A DNA stretch of 64,000 nucleotides from Rhopalosiphum padi (GCF_020882245.1 NC_083599.1:15510865-15574864); one strand, 5' to 3'; counted from the first letter of the stretch, positions 52,270 through 64,000 are shown. Notes: generated by a model not told the origin, from the sequence alone. Made by a program: numbers and translations.

Positions 52270-53050
52270 ATAATACTTTGGGCACCGATCGCCGTACCTA
52301 TCTTTTTAACGTCGCACACTCGTGGGCGCAAATCGCCACACGTTTCTATATATTGTATGGTCGTGGGTGATGCATATCCCCACATTTTTCTATTACACAT
52401 ATTATCACTATTATTATTATCATATATCGCGGGGTTGTGACTCGCCACTATTTATTGTTTCGTCGTTTCGTATTGCTTTTCGTCGGTTAAATTATTATAA
52501 TATGCTAATCGTCGCCTCGTGGCTTTTTGTTATTTTCTGTAAGAAAATGATTGAAACAGTTATCGCGATAGAATCTGTATACCGATTATAACTGTTTGGT
52601 TTTTTTTTTTTTTTTTATTATACATTATTCTTGTCATTCGTGCACACTAATTGATTTCACCAAACAGGAAATCCGTTATTATTATTATTTAACATGGCTG
52701 TTATTAGTTTATTACCTACTGTTGTATTATAATTTTGAAATCCTGTTTTTTATTTTTTTTACCAGAGTTACCTATTTTTCACAAGTCTTGAGTACGAGTA
52801 GGTGGTATAATACACGCTCGCAAATAAATACACGCTTTCGCCGCATTACGTATATAGCTCATCATTATTTTCCCGGCCGATCCAGCCACTGTTGTTCTAG
52901 CCGAGCTATTAAACCACCACTACGCCCCCAGTTATTCTTGTACAACTTTAATTCCTTGATCATAATGGGGCGCACGAAGTGTTTGGTGTCCGGGCGCGTG
53001 TGTATTATCGCTTTATGCTGCTGGCACGTTAAATAAGTAACGTTACGCCG
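52270..53050. other. GC-moderate unique stretch, unassigned
   Basis: Less AT-rich than its surroundings, with several overlapping open frames on both strands. The translations are runs of Phe, Tyr and Leu from T-rich DNA without a domain, so I do not call a gene. It could be part of a regulatory region or a non-coding transcript. Confidence 0.25.
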
Positions 53051-53703
53051 TCAAAGGAATCTGATAAAATTAAAAAAAAATATATATATATATACATGCG
53101 TAGGTACTATCTAATATTCATAGTTACCTATCATGTCAAGACTCACTAGCACAGTATACCTCCTAAGAATAAAATCTATTTTTGGTTGAGCAACAATTAA
53201 TTAAATTCTATAAATATAAAAAACTAAACAACAAAGCAGCATATTTGGTTTTTTTTTTTCGCTGAAGATCTGAAAATCCACTGTTATGTATAGCAATATT
53301 ATGTTATACGGTTGATATCAGGAAAGTAAGATTGATTCCATGTGTCTCACGACTAAAGCTCTGAGAAAAGCAATACACATTTGAAAAAAAAAACATTTAG
53401 GTAAAAATATAATTGAGCCTAAAAAAAGTCCAGGTTAAATCTGATTACAATAATGGCATTGAAATGCTATCGTGCACGACATAATTGCACAATAGACGTC
53501 TTTATTGACTACCGAAGAAAAAAAAAATGCGACTATTGTATATCTATACGTGTTGCGAAAAAGTTACATCGGTAAAACCGTGATTTTTACGACGGCTCTT
53601 GGACAACGTTCGAATGACGGGCTTAAACTGATTGACTTTGGCAAACGGATATATACAAAATAGTACGGTCTAATACCGAATGATTATTACGGTTTGTGGT
53701 TTC

Positions 53704-53706
<3 letters not shown>

Positions 53707-53770
<64 letters not shown>
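53707..53770. repeat. (CA)n(TA)n compound microsatellite
   Basis: About 24 CA units pass into about eight TA units, then a short mixed TG/TA tail. Confidence 0.95.
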
Positions 53771-55040
53771 GTGTATATATAAATAGTAAATCTTTGGGTA
53801 CACTGCAAATAACAATTGTAAAGTATAAATATTATTGGATTTTAAGGATCTTTGTAACTTAACCTTCAAGTAATATACCACGAATTTATATAGAGTTCTT
53901 TCATTCCATCACTTTTTGAATTTATTTTACATAAAATACATCAGATAAGAAATATTATGTCCGTATTTAACAAAATAATGAAAAACATTTAATGCATATC
54001 TCTTATTCGTTTTCTGTTATTAAAACTCGAAAAATTAATTCAATATAAAAAATTAGTGTAACAAAATGACTATTTTATAGTTTTATGTTTTATTCAACAA
54101 AACAGGACAAAATAAATTGAATAAAATATTTTGTATTGATGAATTTTTAGCAAAGTGAACAGTAAAGTTTGATAAAATTGTATACATAACTAAGAATGAC
54201 AGCCGTCTATATACTAATGGAAATAAACCTTAAAGTATTGTATCTAAATAACTGGTGGTGGAGTAAAACTTTTATTCCAATTAACAATAATATTGCATAT
54301 TACATATGCAATGTAAACTTTCGGAAACTCTAGACACAAAAACAATTCTATTTATGTTAATTTTTCGGTTAATTCGAATACCTCCTACTTATGTTGTAAA
54401 AAAAAAATTAAATATATCAAATACATTGAAATTTCATCTTCTTTCTTTAATTTATTGATAAATAATTATGTGTTTATAATTGTTCGAATTGTGCATAGTT
54501 TTGTTTTTTCTCCGTTCGCTCGTCTATTGTAAATTTCGTTAGTATGATTATTTTATTATCTATTATGGTTATGGTGGTTTCTGGTTATCAGCTTTTGGAT
54601 CAGATCACTTTATTTAATCGATGCATATGACGTATCAATTTTCTATTGAATGCCAAGATGTATTAAGATATTTTCGAATGGTCAATTTTATTAATTTTTA
54701 AATTGTAAATTATTAAAGAATGACAAGTTATTGAATAATGGAAAAAACTTTAAAAACACTGTTTTTTTCCTTTTTTAATTTTATAATTTTTGTAATTAAT
54801 ATATAATTGCAAAATTATTTTTTTTCCAATTTTGCACAACTTATAAATGTTTATATTAAATTCAATTTGAATAAAATATTTCTGAGTAACACTAACAATC
54901 AGTAAACATTTAATTAATTGATAGTGATTTAATAGTTAAAAAAAATAATTTTATGTAAATACATTTCCATTAAAAGTGTATATTCTCCACTTTATTTCAT
55001 AGAATTCTTAGTTTTTATTTTTATTTTTTATGTTCAGTTG

Positions 55041-55066
55041 ATATATATATATATATATATATATAA
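55041..55066. repeat. (AT)n microsatellite
   Basis: About 13 AT units followed by AATAATAAT. Confidence 0.9.
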
Positions 55067-55318
55067 TAATAATAATTTTAGGAACACTTAATAAATAAGA
55101 TCAGAAACTAAGTATTATGGCTCGGCTCACGATTTATTATGCTTATTAATTATTACTGAATTTATATCTCTTGCTTCGTTTATTTTATATTATGACACAA
55201 TATAATACATTTTTAATATGTCTCAAAACGTATGGTAGAATTTATTTCCAAACGTTTGAAATAAATATACACTTAATTATGTACAAAGACAGTTGTATAG
55301 GACACAGATAATGTACAG

Positions 55319-55472
55319 CAGCGGTTTCCAAAATTTTTTTTCCGCGGTTCCATTTTTTGGACCCAATTTAGCCACGGTGCCCTGCTGTGAATAACACGTA
55401 AAACAAAACAAAAAAAATACTCATTGATAACCAATTTTATGTAGACCGCGGTGCACAGTTTGGGAACCGCTG
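55319..55472. mobile_element. hAT-type MITE, 154 bp
   Basis: The termini CAGCGGTTTCCAAA and TTTGGGAACCGCTG are inverted repeats with one mismatch. The 8-bp direct repeat ATGTACAG flanks the element (55311-55318 and 55473-55480). It is non-coding and differs in sequence from the hAT element at 41916. Confidence 0.93.
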
Positions 55473-56407
55473 ATGTACAGTGTTGAGAACTTATAATATC
55501 ATCTCACTCATATCGACGCAACAAAGTTTTGTATTATTTTAAATTTGTTAAAAAATGATAAATCATTGCAATTTAAAAATATTCTTAGAGGAACTCTGTT
55601 TTTTTTTAGTATTTATGTAGTTTTCCAATTTTTAAGTGCTCGTAAAAAAAATTGAGAAAAACGGTTTTTTAGATTCTCAAAATATAGTTATAGTATGATA
55701 TCATTAACTGTGAATTAACATTTCAAGTATTCGAAACTAAAATTTTGAAAATTGAACTAAAAAAAGGTTAAATATAATACGTTATGATTCATGAACCCGA
55801 TATATTTTGCCCCAATTCAAACTTTAAAGAGGTAATTATGTACATAAAAAAATTAATGCATAACTTTAATTTAAAGAACTCCTTAAAACTTGGTAGCGAA
55901 TGCTATCACAATAGTTTTCAAAAGCTAGTGCATATAGTATACCATAATAAATGTTTGAAAATGAACTTCAAAACAAACCAGAAAATATTTTATTTAGCTT
56001 AGGTATACCGCATACAAGTAAACACATATTTAATAAAATAAAATAATTTTTAAAATAAATTATTCAAGTTTAAATTCTTAAAAAAATAAAAAATAGTTTT
56101 AAAATATTATTTTACTTAAGACTCGTAAAAATATATATTTTATGATCATTTAATTATTGTCTCTAAATTATATGTTTCACATTATATTATATTATCAGAT
56201 GTAATTGTAATTGTTAAGTGTAGTCTCTTAATTTTCATTTACGTACCTACCTACTGAAAAAAAATGTCCAACACTCAACACTTTGTATTTTTTTTTCGTC
56301 ATAAATTTAAATATTATTAACTTTATACATATTTCATGTGTAGACTTATAAGTGCGGTGTATTTACGTAACATTAAAAAAAAAAGTTGTAAATGAAAAAA
56401 AAAATAT

Positions 56408-56408
<1 letters not shown>

Positions 56409-56440
<32 letters not shown>
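56409..56440. repeat. (AAT)n microsatellite
   Basis: About ten AAT/TAA units. Confidence 0.9.
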
Positions 56441-58824
56441 GTTATATGAAATATCACTGTGTGTGCATGTTACCACTACTTTTATTTTGTGTTTTTTTTT
56501 CTCGGTAACTTTATTCATGTCTCAAGTGATATTATTACTTACTATGAAATGTATACGTTGAATGCAATATTTTTCGAGACGGATAAAAATAGCCTGACCT
56601 AGCTCTTTTGATGTTTTTTAAATTCAAACAGAAATGAAAGTGGATGTAAAATATACATTTATTATTATTATTTAACTTGTTTGTAAAAGTTTTAAGATGT
56701 CACAACTATAGGTGATTTTTGATGATATTATCATTGAAACACGGTCAGAGTACGAGTCTGGAGTTTGTGACTTGTCTCTTTCCGACGATCGTCTCAGAGA
56801 AGCCAGTTTTGTATTATTAGTTTAAATTCAAACCAATATTTTCATATAGAAATGAGTATGAAAGAAGTCGGATCTATAGAAAAAAAAAATATATATATAG
56901 ATTTCATTAAACGTAATATATAATAGGTTTCCTACGCATTTATATATGCGATGCATTTTTAAAAATATTTCGTGCTCGTAAAATACATTTAAAGTAAAGA
57001 TTGTTGACGATAAATATTTGAATTTACTTAGTTCAGTAAATATTATCCAATGACTTCAAATATTAAATTTATTATTTTGGAACCCAAAACTACAAACTGT
57101 TTTAAAATAAATCTAAAATAAAAAAGTATAACTTCCAATCTTACAATTATTTACATAAAAGTGTGAAAACTGCGCTGAACATAATCTATAATGCGATATT
57201 AAATGTAATTGAAATGGTCTCATGAACTACGACTAATACATATTTAGACAGCTTAATTTCTCTGTATTTTTTTTTATACCAAAACCACCTTGAGTTAGGT
57301 TATTTATTAAAAAGGATGAAATAAATTACAACAACATATATTTGACTCTTTTTACATTATCTTTATTCTACATAAGAATTATTATTTAAATAATGAATAA
57401 ACTTAAAAATAAATTGTACAATTATATGATGTAGGTAGGTAGATGAATTTATTAAACAATATAAACTCATATATATTTATAGTCAATAGGCATATACATA
57501 AGCGTGTAAAGAACTTAATATAATAGGTACATCATAATAATATGCTTTACTTACTTTTAAGTGTTTAAATGAAAACAAAAACTTAACGAAACTCAATAGC
57601 AAGAAAATTGTAGTAAAGAATACATACACATTGAAGTCTTAATGTAGTAAATGAAAAATAAAACAAAATATAATAGCTAATTAATAAATTGTTGTATGAA
57701 TAATTTAATGAAAAGCTATTTTAGGTTAAAAAAAAAAACACGGTTCAGTCAACCAACATTTTCGGTGCGCTTATAATAGTTATATAGACTTAAAAGACTA
57801 GTTAAAATAAAACAATTTTACATCTTTTCGAGATCACAATAAGTAATTGTAGAAGAGCATAAAATAAAGTGGCAACCAACGCTTTAAGATTTGCATAAGT
57901 ATTTGACGTAATTCCTACATGAGTCGATAGTGAATAATCTCTTCATTTGTTGGTGGCACAAACTATTATTTTAAGAAATCGTCTTTTGGTATATTATATG
58001 AGTATACGCGTATTATATATTATATATTTGTTTCAAACCTTACATTTATGTGTAAATAATAAACGCACACGTTGTTTAAGTATATAATAATATCTAAGCT
58101 AAAAATGTTTATTCGTGACTAGAATATATATACCAATATATAATGCTTTATACATATTATATAAATGATATTATTTTATATGTTTATAATATATAAATAA
58201 TAATAATAATATTATTATTACAGGTGATGAAGTTTTCACATTTAACCGAACAAATCTCGTCAGGGGGAGACACACTTACACAATAATATCATATGAATGA
58301 TGTCGGAAAATTGGAAATTTTTTTTTATAATATCAGTTAACAGATAATAATAGACAATTCCTTACTACATACTTTATAAGTTTATAACAAAACTTCTCAT
58401 CCTCTTGAATGCAAATTTCCAATGCAGTTTAAGGTGACGATTAATATTTGATTCCTAAATTATATAATAATTATACTATTTTTTTTTTTATATATATAAT
58501 ATGTTTAAAATATTTGAATTTTCGACTTTTTAACAATTTCAACAACACAAATTAATTACATTCATGACTAACGAGTAAACCTTACATTTTTAATAGGTAT
58601 TAGGTTCACGAATATCATATAGTAATAAAATTAAACGGTAGCCGAATAACGAGTAATTGACAAACACTGAGTCTCATATTATATGAAAGGAGTAAAAGCA
58701 TGCAGAAAGCGAATAGCTATAATAATAATAATAACACGTGGGTACTGCAGGTTACCACTAACCGCTCCATCGAGGATCCACCCACAGACTAAGTTTATCG
58801 TAAAAGGTTTCGGGCAAACAGAAT

Positions 58825-58830
58825 TTTATT
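58825..58830 (-). terminator. Candidate polyadenylation signal of the minus-strand receptor gene
   Basis: TTTATT on the plus strand reads AATAAA on the minus strand, about 375 bases downstream of the stop codon at 59205. Other copies further on cannot be excluded. Confidence 0.3.
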
Positions 58831-59204
58831 ATGTACATTTTTCGGGTAGCTCATTATTTTGTTATTAAAAACGAAAACGAAGGTCGTGGCCAAACACGAA
58901 TATTGCTATCCGTCCATCCCATTTTATAATAGGTACAAGCGTCGCGCCAGTCGTATGCAGCTCCAAGGTTTCTATTTAGATCGTGCAAATAGGGGAGAGG
59001 GGATCGCCTTTTCCGGCGTGAACAGAGTGACCCGATTGGGATAACTGTATATTATATTTCGTGTGGGTTGGGTTTCCGACGAATTTCAGCGTCGAACGAA
59101 TCGCACGCAATTCGTATGACAGGAAATTCGCTGTATGTCGGCGGCGGCGGCGGCGGTGGTGCGGCAGACGGGCGGGCGGGCGGGTTTGAGCGGAAACGTC
59201 GGAC

Positions 59205-59611
59205 TCAGACCAAGTGTCCTTCCGTCTCGTCCGGTTTGTGTGCGAAAGTGGTGAGGACGTTTTGCGACGAGAACACCGTGACGTCGGGCGGCGGCGGCGG
59301 TGGGGGCGGCGGCGAGTAATAGTTGAGCTTGCTGACCATTGGCGGTATCGTCGGAGGTGGCACCGGTCGGTTGTGCAAAATCGGTGGTAACGGCACGGCC
59401 CGAGCAGTGGGTACGCCCGGCGCGGCATGGTGAGGTTGCTGATGATGGTGTAGGAGGTGGTGCTGCTGCTGCTGCTGCTGCTGCTGCTGAGGATGGAGAT
59501 GATGATGAATATTATGCTGATTCTGTTGCTGCTGCTGATGCTGTGGATGCTGTTGGTTTTGGTGGAGGTGGTGGAGGTGATGGTGGTGGTGTAGGTGGGA
59601 AGTCCGATTCT
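59205..59611 (-). CDS. Nephrin-like last exon: His/Gln/Pro-rich tail with GHLV terminus
   Basis: Acceptor TTGCAG on the minus strand, phase 1, running to TGA at 59207-59205. It encodes 134 residues: His-rich runs, a QQQQQ and a QQQQQQQQQ tract, a Pro-rich part with PPPPPPPPP, then VTVFSSQNVLTTFAHKPDE and TEGHLV. The last residues form a class II-like PDZ ligand, and GHLV is identical to the end of vertebrate nephrin as I recall it. The CTG/GTG-rich repeat DNA gives long false ORFs in the other five frames. Confidence 0.82.
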
Positions 59612-60238
59612 CTGCAACACACACGATGAGCCAATATTGTTTCGGTCAATTTGTTTGTTCGTTTGTTTTTTTATGTCTTTTTTTTCGCAGATTTGTGTCG
59701 CTAGCTAGAGCCAACACGTCGTGTGTTTATATTATCACAACGTACAACACATTTTGTGACGATAGGTTAATCGAAACGTGCCATTACTGCACGTGTGTAG
59801 TACTAAACAATTATAACGATAATACAATATCGTCAATGTGAGATATTATTATCGTTATCATCGTAATATATTATTGTTATTACTATTGCTGCGTTGTGCC
59901 GTGTTATATATGCGTAAACCGAAACCATATTATTAGTTCAAGCGTGATGTATGTATGTATATTATTTATATATATATATATATTATATTATATCATATAC
60001 AATCATATAGAATATATAAAATATATATATATTTTTATGGTAGGTACTATAATAATGTAAGACTCCGTCCGTGCGAAGACAGATTTAAGGACTGTTTTGA
60101 AGGCTTTAAAATATACGTATATTATATTATGTGGCGGTTAGTGGAAGGTTTAACATTTTCTCAATTTACCGATATTTCTTCTGTCGTTTGTGTTTTCGTG
60201 CATATTGTAGTGTTGCGTTGATTGGTCAGAGCTCATAC
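59612..60238. other. Intron of minus-strand receptor
   Basis: A 627-bp intron containing TA-rich simple sequence (about 59955-60030). Small open frames on the plus strand here have no domain. Confidence 0.7.
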
Positions 60239-60356
60239 TTAGAGCACCGCCGTATTGAACGTGTGGCTGTAGGGGATGATCGCAATCGTTGATGAAAGGA
60301 TAATCGATCTGTTCGATCAAATACGATTGTTCGGCAGACTTTTGCTGTTGATCGTC
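60239..60356 (-). CDS. Nephrin-like exon: cytoplasmic tail, tyrosine-rich
   Basis: Acceptor TTACAG on the minus strand at phase 0; donor GTATGA at phase 1. It encodes KSAEQSYLIEQIDYPFINDC followed by DHPLQPHVQYGGAL. Three tyrosines lie in potential docking contexts (SYLI, DYPF, QYGG). It is too short for the usual ORF cut-off and was found by splicing phase. Confidence 0.8.
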
Positions 60357-60549
60357 CTGTAAACAGTGTTACGTTTATTTCAGTTTCCGTTATAGCCGTA
60401 AAATTTGTATTTAAATTGTTTTAATCTATGCACCCCCCCCCCCCACCACGTTGTAAGTTTGTTGTGAATGCATTTTTTTTTTATTATTTATTAACCTAAC
60501 ATACACTCCCATAAGCCTGATAATTTAAAATTATTATGTTTGTACTTAC

Positions 60550-60686
60550 GTTATAATCCGGAGAAACATTTGAATAGGTTTCCGATTTGGCTGAAATTGA
60601 GCTTAAGTTTTCTTCGTATCCACCGTTATAGGTATTCGGTGCATACATTTCTATGGTAGGAGTTTTGCTACTAGAATCGTTGTTTT
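60550..60686 (-). CDS. Nephrin-like exon: cytoplasmic tail, middle
   Basis: Acceptor TTACAG, phase 1; donor GTAAGT, phase 0, on the minus strand. It encodes KTPTIEMYAPNTYNGGYEEN then SETYSNVSPDYN. Five tyrosines in 46 residues, several with small or acidic neighbours, suggest phosphotyrosine signalling, as in nephrin tails that recruit SH2 adaptors. Confidence 0.85.
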
Positions 60687-60933
60687 CTGTAAAGTAACGG
60701 GAACATTTTAATATGAATCGTCGCATTAAATAAGTAGGTAATTAATAAATTAACAACTATTACGGGGTAGCAACCTGTTGTTTAAAGATCTATAGTAAAA
60801 AGAGCAGGGAAAAAAATGAGCAGGCTAAAATTGTTCATCACTACGGTTATGGATATCCGATGAGGAGCATACAATTTTCGAAATCTCTCCCGATAGATCA
60901 TGTTGTGAGTAATATAATATTAATCAAACTTAC

Positions 60934-61110
60934 CGTTGTTTATTTGTTTGTTAACATTACGACGCCTGTGTATGCAATACGACACAATAAATATGCTGAT
61001 GAGTATTAAAATACCACCAAAAACTCCCAAGAAAGTAAACACGATGCGCATTCCTTGATCATCAACCGGCTTCTCTTGATTCGAATCGGGCTTTGTTTGC
61101 ACATTTTCCT
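60934..61110 (-). CDS. Nephrin-like exon: juxtamembrane and transmembrane segment
   Basis: Acceptor TTACAG, donor GTAAGT, phase 1 both ends. It encodes a polar stalk (EENVQTKPDSNQEKPVDDQG), then a hydrophobic span (roughly IVFTFLGVFGGILILISIFI) with a GxxxG-like patch, then CIHRRR, a basic stop-transfer that sets the following sequence on the cytoplasmic side. Confidence 0.9.
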
Positions 61111-61409
61111 CTGTAAACATAAGATCAACAGTTATTTTCGAATCAAAGCGATTGCAATGACCATGTGTTCTATCGTAATATCACGTTTGAATATATGCTA
61201 AATACTATCGATGTTAAATACCACACAAAATTATTACAACATTATCGTATCACATCATATAAATATTTACTTACGATTGGTGCACATGGGGTGAATTCTA
61301 TTTTATACTATAGTCTATAACTAGTTTACATACAAATAGGTGTACCTATAAAGTTTCTAACCTATACTTAAAATATATATTTAACGATGTTATCTAATAC
61401 TTTACGTAC

Positions 61410-61604
61410 TTGTTGTGGTTACTTTAAGACTCTGGGACACGTAAGAACTGTCTCCATACATGTTACGGGCCATGATGCTGAACAAATACGTCGTTGATGG
61501 TTCGAGTCCGATGATCGTGTGATGGGTTTCGTTTCCTAGGTCCTCATACCGGTACATTTTGTTGTCGAATGCTCGGAACCGAATACGGTACGTAACCGGT
61601 TCAC
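61410..61604 (-). CDS. Nephrin-like exon: second half of a fibronectin III domain
   Basis: Acceptor GTTTAG and donor GTACGT on the minus strand, phase 1 both ends. It encodes EPVTYRIRFRAFD, then LEPSTTYLFSIMARNMYGDS and SLKVTTT. Y-R-I-R-F (strand C), L-x-P-x-T-x-Y and A-R-N-x-x-G-x-S are standard FN III marks. It joins directly to the membrane exon, so this is the membrane-proximal domain. Confidence 0.88.
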
Positions 61605-62463
61605 CTAAACAAACGAAAATTTAGTCCACAAAAATTATTATAAATTATTTTATTAAATAAAATTAATGACTGCTATGTCAAATTTCATACCAAGATATGG
61701 GTAAGTTACTCGATTAATTGTAATTGGTTACAACTTTACAAGTTACGTGTTACACTATTATCGTGTATTTAGTTACCAAATATTAGATAAGTACTTTGGA
61801 AATGTATAACTGGTTACAAGTTACAGTTGAAGTTATAAGTTATTAAATTGTTTATGCTTATGTTTTCAATACAATAATAACACTACTAAACATTTGTTTT
61901 AGGAAGAGTTCACGAGAAAAATGTATTATACTATTAGTATATTAGTAATAATTGAAATTTATAACTATTGAAAAATATTTTAAAATATTTACAAATATTA
62001 AATGATTAACTATATTATATGTATATTAATACGTTGACACGAATAATTAATAAAATGCCTACATAATATGGACAGTATGGACAGTAAACTTATTCACTAA
62101 TATTGCAAGTCTAATATGTATGTATTATATATATTATTATTAAATAAAATAAAATATTAATGATATACCATAATGATTATTTTATTACACTAGTATTTAT
62201 TGTAATTATTATGTAATACTATTAATAATTGATATAAGTGAAAACTGAAAATAGGAAAAATAAGAAGATTCAATGTGTGAAATAACACGTGTAATCGAAT
62301 GAGTTCAATCTTTAAAATAATAGGCAATATTTATAATGACATTTTTTTAAAAAATAAACTGCTAATTTCATATCGTTTTTTATTATTTATATTATATATT
62401 TGAGTTATTAAAAAGTTCAGCACAAATTATATTGATATCGATCATCTATAACTTGTTTAAATA

Positions 62464-63133
62464 CAGTGAGTTCCGCTTAATGTGATCACTAGTTCATAGA
62501 ATCAATCATTTATTTAAATCAAAATTGAAAATCCCAACTAGAATCTTATATTATACTAATGTTAAATTGATCTTTTATTAGAATCACTAAGTACCGAATA
62601 ATTGAATCACTTTTGTTAACATTCATATCGGTTTTATAATATTTCAAACATGATAGGTTCGGGTAAAAAACGTCCTTCAATTATATATAAAAGTAAAAAT
62701 CCACGTTGTTTTTGGGATGTAGAGACATCGCCCGCCGATTATTACGCTAATACAAATGCTTGGATGACTAATGTAATTTTTACCGAATTTTTGCGAAAAT
62801 GGAATAAAAAAATAATAAAACCAATACGTATCTTGCTACTCATATTTTTACGCCAAATACTACGTCACTCATACAGCCTCTTGAATCATAAAAACAATAA
62901 AAGCTTTCATAAAAAACAATGAAAACTTACTATCAAAAAGCAATGAGAAATGAAACTAGTAGATTCTCAAGTACAATCGAAAATAGATAGTTTCTTTGCT
63001 GTATTTTTAAATGTATTTATACGTATAAATATAAAATCATCAATAAAAAAAAAAAAAATGTTTTATGGAATCAACCGGTTAATAGAATCAAAATGATCTG
63101 AACCAATGTGATCAAATTAAGCGGAGCTCACTG
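62464..63133 (+). mobile_element. pogo/Tigger-like transposon, internally deleted
   Basis: The termini CAGTGAGTTCCGCTTAATGT and TTAAGCGGAGCTCACTG are inverted repeats flanked by TA, the pogo-class target duplication. At 670 bp it is far shorter than an autonomous element. Inside, on the plus strand, lies a remnant of a Tigger DDE transposase. Confidence 0.88.
62650..62922 (+). pseudogene. Tigger-type DDE transposase remnant
   Basis: The 90-codon open stretch contains KSKNPRCFWDVE, NAWMTNVIFTEFLRKW and RILLLIF, matching in order the pogo/Tigger DDE-domain pattern (K-S-K-x-P-R-C-F, A-W-M-x-x-x-x-F-x-E-W, L-L-x-x-D). The D-N after the LLL segment is lost, and the sequence past about 62850 fits the family only in another frame (SLIQPL-like). 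The N-terminal DNA-binding region is missing. It is non-functional. Confidence 0.8.
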
Positions 63134-64000
63134 TATATAATCTTTGTATGTATTTCTCATTTAAAGTTACAATCAAATCAATCACTAGTTATATTTTAAA
63201 GTCACTTGAATATTACGTAATTGATTACAAGTTATAAGTTAAGATAAACAAATTTAATAATTAAGTAACTTTTGTACGTGTAACTGATAACTGTCCAACT
63301 CTGACTCATAACTATTTCAATGATAAGTCTACTATGATTTTGATTCTTTGAGGAGTGCTGGTCTTCTGTATAAAATTCATAAAAGAGGGAAAACGTGCAA
63401 ACAGACAGACTAATTAATTGTGAAATTGGTATAATATTATCATACACTCAGTCTTGTAGAATATTTTTATTATTGGTAATGATTACTTTTCAAATACAAT
63501 ATTATTATTAGAAACTTTTGTATTTATCATTTTTTTCTTTTTTTAATTTATAAGTCCCAACCAGCACATCAATAAGTTGTATATTATAATATAGTTATTA
63601 TGCATACTACTATAATATAATAATACAATCACTCTTTATAACTGAATGAAAGCTTGTTAGTATCGCGGGGGAAAAGGGTACTCGTGACAAAAAAAAAACA
63701 CTCTTTTCATGAATGCACACTGAAAAAAATATGTTTATGAAATATAACAATAATTAAACGAACCAATATAAATGTTTGAAAAAAAAAAAAAAACAAAATC
63801 AAATTGATGTGGTTTACGCCGTTTACGGTAACAATAGAATGTAAGTATTCGGTAAATATTTGAAATGCTTTTCTCTCTAAGTGGTATTTAAATACTATCG
63901 GAATACTTATTTTTTATCGAATTTATAAGAAAATGCTTTTCAAAAGTATCTCTTACAACTACACAGCATATGCCGTTATATCTTCATTGTAATTTTGGCC

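Larger units (their letters stand above)
35627..59204. other. Intergenic region between two convergent genes
   Basis: About 23.5 kb with no coding region I could support. It must include the 3' UTRs of both flanking genes at its ends. It contains small transposons (listed), microsatellites and GC/CpG-richer islands near 37.2-37.9 and 51.4-53.0 kb. Open stretches inside it look like chance translation of AT-rich or simple sequence. Confidence 0.6.
59205..61604 (-). other. Nephrin / sticks-and-stones-like receptor gene, 3' part
   Basis: Five exons on the minus strand join at 61604-61410, 61110-60934, 60686-60550, 60356-60239 and 59611-59205, with matching phases (1-1, 1-1, 1-0, 0-1, 1-stop) throughout. 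They encode the end of a fibronectin III domain, a single membrane span and a tail of about 215 residues ending GHLV. A lone membrane-proximal FN III domain and a GHLV PDZ-binding end are shared with vertebrate nephrin; insect members (sticks and stones, hibris) act in myoblast fusion, nephrocyte diaphragms and eye patterning. Upstream Ig exons lie beyond the window. Family assignment is inference from the last part of the protein only; other FN-ending Ig receptors such as echinoid or turtle remain possible. Confidence 0.7.
61605..64000. other. Intron of minus-strand receptor, running past the window edge
   Basis: At least 2.4 kb. It contains the Tigger-like remnant at 62464-63133. Flanking sequence (about 61690-61860 and 63180-63306) is rich in GTTAC/GTAAC-type words in both directions, ending CCAACTCTG, and may be an older repeat interrupted by the Tigger insertion. 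Confidence 0.55.

Noticed and set aside
52596..53036. 146-residue plus-strand ORF
   Set aside because: The first half is Phe/Tyr/Leu from T-runs and TTA/ATT sequence; no domain or signal-anchor logic.
53623..53862. ORFs of repeated Val-Cys or Thr-His
   Set aside because: Translation of the CA/TG microsatellite.
58976..59629. Long ORFs in other frames across the CTG/GTG-rich region, including 214 residues on the minus strand
   Set aside because: They are frame shadows of the repeat-rich last exon; only the frame ending GHLV fits the splice phase of the four preceding exons.

Overview
The window is animal DNA, very AT-rich, with long introns and many short transposon-derived repeats. Base composition, recurrent TAGGTA-type words and the gene content fit a sap-feeding hemipteran, most likely an aphid. 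The species call is inference only.

Left part (about 1.8-35.6 kb, + strand): the 3' portion of a Dscam-family cell-adhesion gene. Twenty-three exons can be placed by homology, splice sites and reading phase. Using one of the two Ig7 exons, the remaining 22 exons join into an open frame of 1140 codons plus a stop. The encoded order is Ig6, Ig7 (two alternative exons, at 10.5 and 13.8 kb), Ig8, Ig9, FN3, FN4, Ig10, FN5, FN6, one membrane span, and a cytoplasmic tail of about 220 residues ending at 35626. Exons for Ig1-5 and the signal peptide lie before the window. Two things stand out. The two Ig7-like exons have identical phases, so they may be mutually exclusive, as in fly Dscam2. There are also only two fibronectin domains between Ig9 and Ig10, where canonical Dscam has four; the Ig9-FN junction is a 75-bp intron with no room for the missing pair.

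Middle part (35.6-59.2 kb): a gene desert of about 23.5 kb between two convergent genes. It holds small non-autonomous transposons (two hAT-type elements with intact 8-bp target duplications and a large palindromic MITE with TA ends), microsatellites, and GC/CpG-richer islands at about 37.2-37.9 and 51.4-53.0 kb with no recognisable coding content.

Right part (59.2-61.6 kb, - strand): the last five coding exons of a second immunoglobulin-superfamily receptor. They encode the end of a membrane-proximal fibronectin III domain, one membrane span, and a tail rich in His, Gln and Pro ending in Gly-His-Leu-Val. The single FN3 domain before the membrane and the GHLV end fit the nephrin / sticks-and-stones / hibris family. 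Its 5' exons lie beyond 64 kb. The adjoining intron carries an internally deleted pogo/Tigger-like transposon.

Both genes encode neuronal or muscle-type recognition receptors; nothing in the window shows that they are functionally linked. No tRNA, rRNA, CRISPR or bacterial-type operon was seen.
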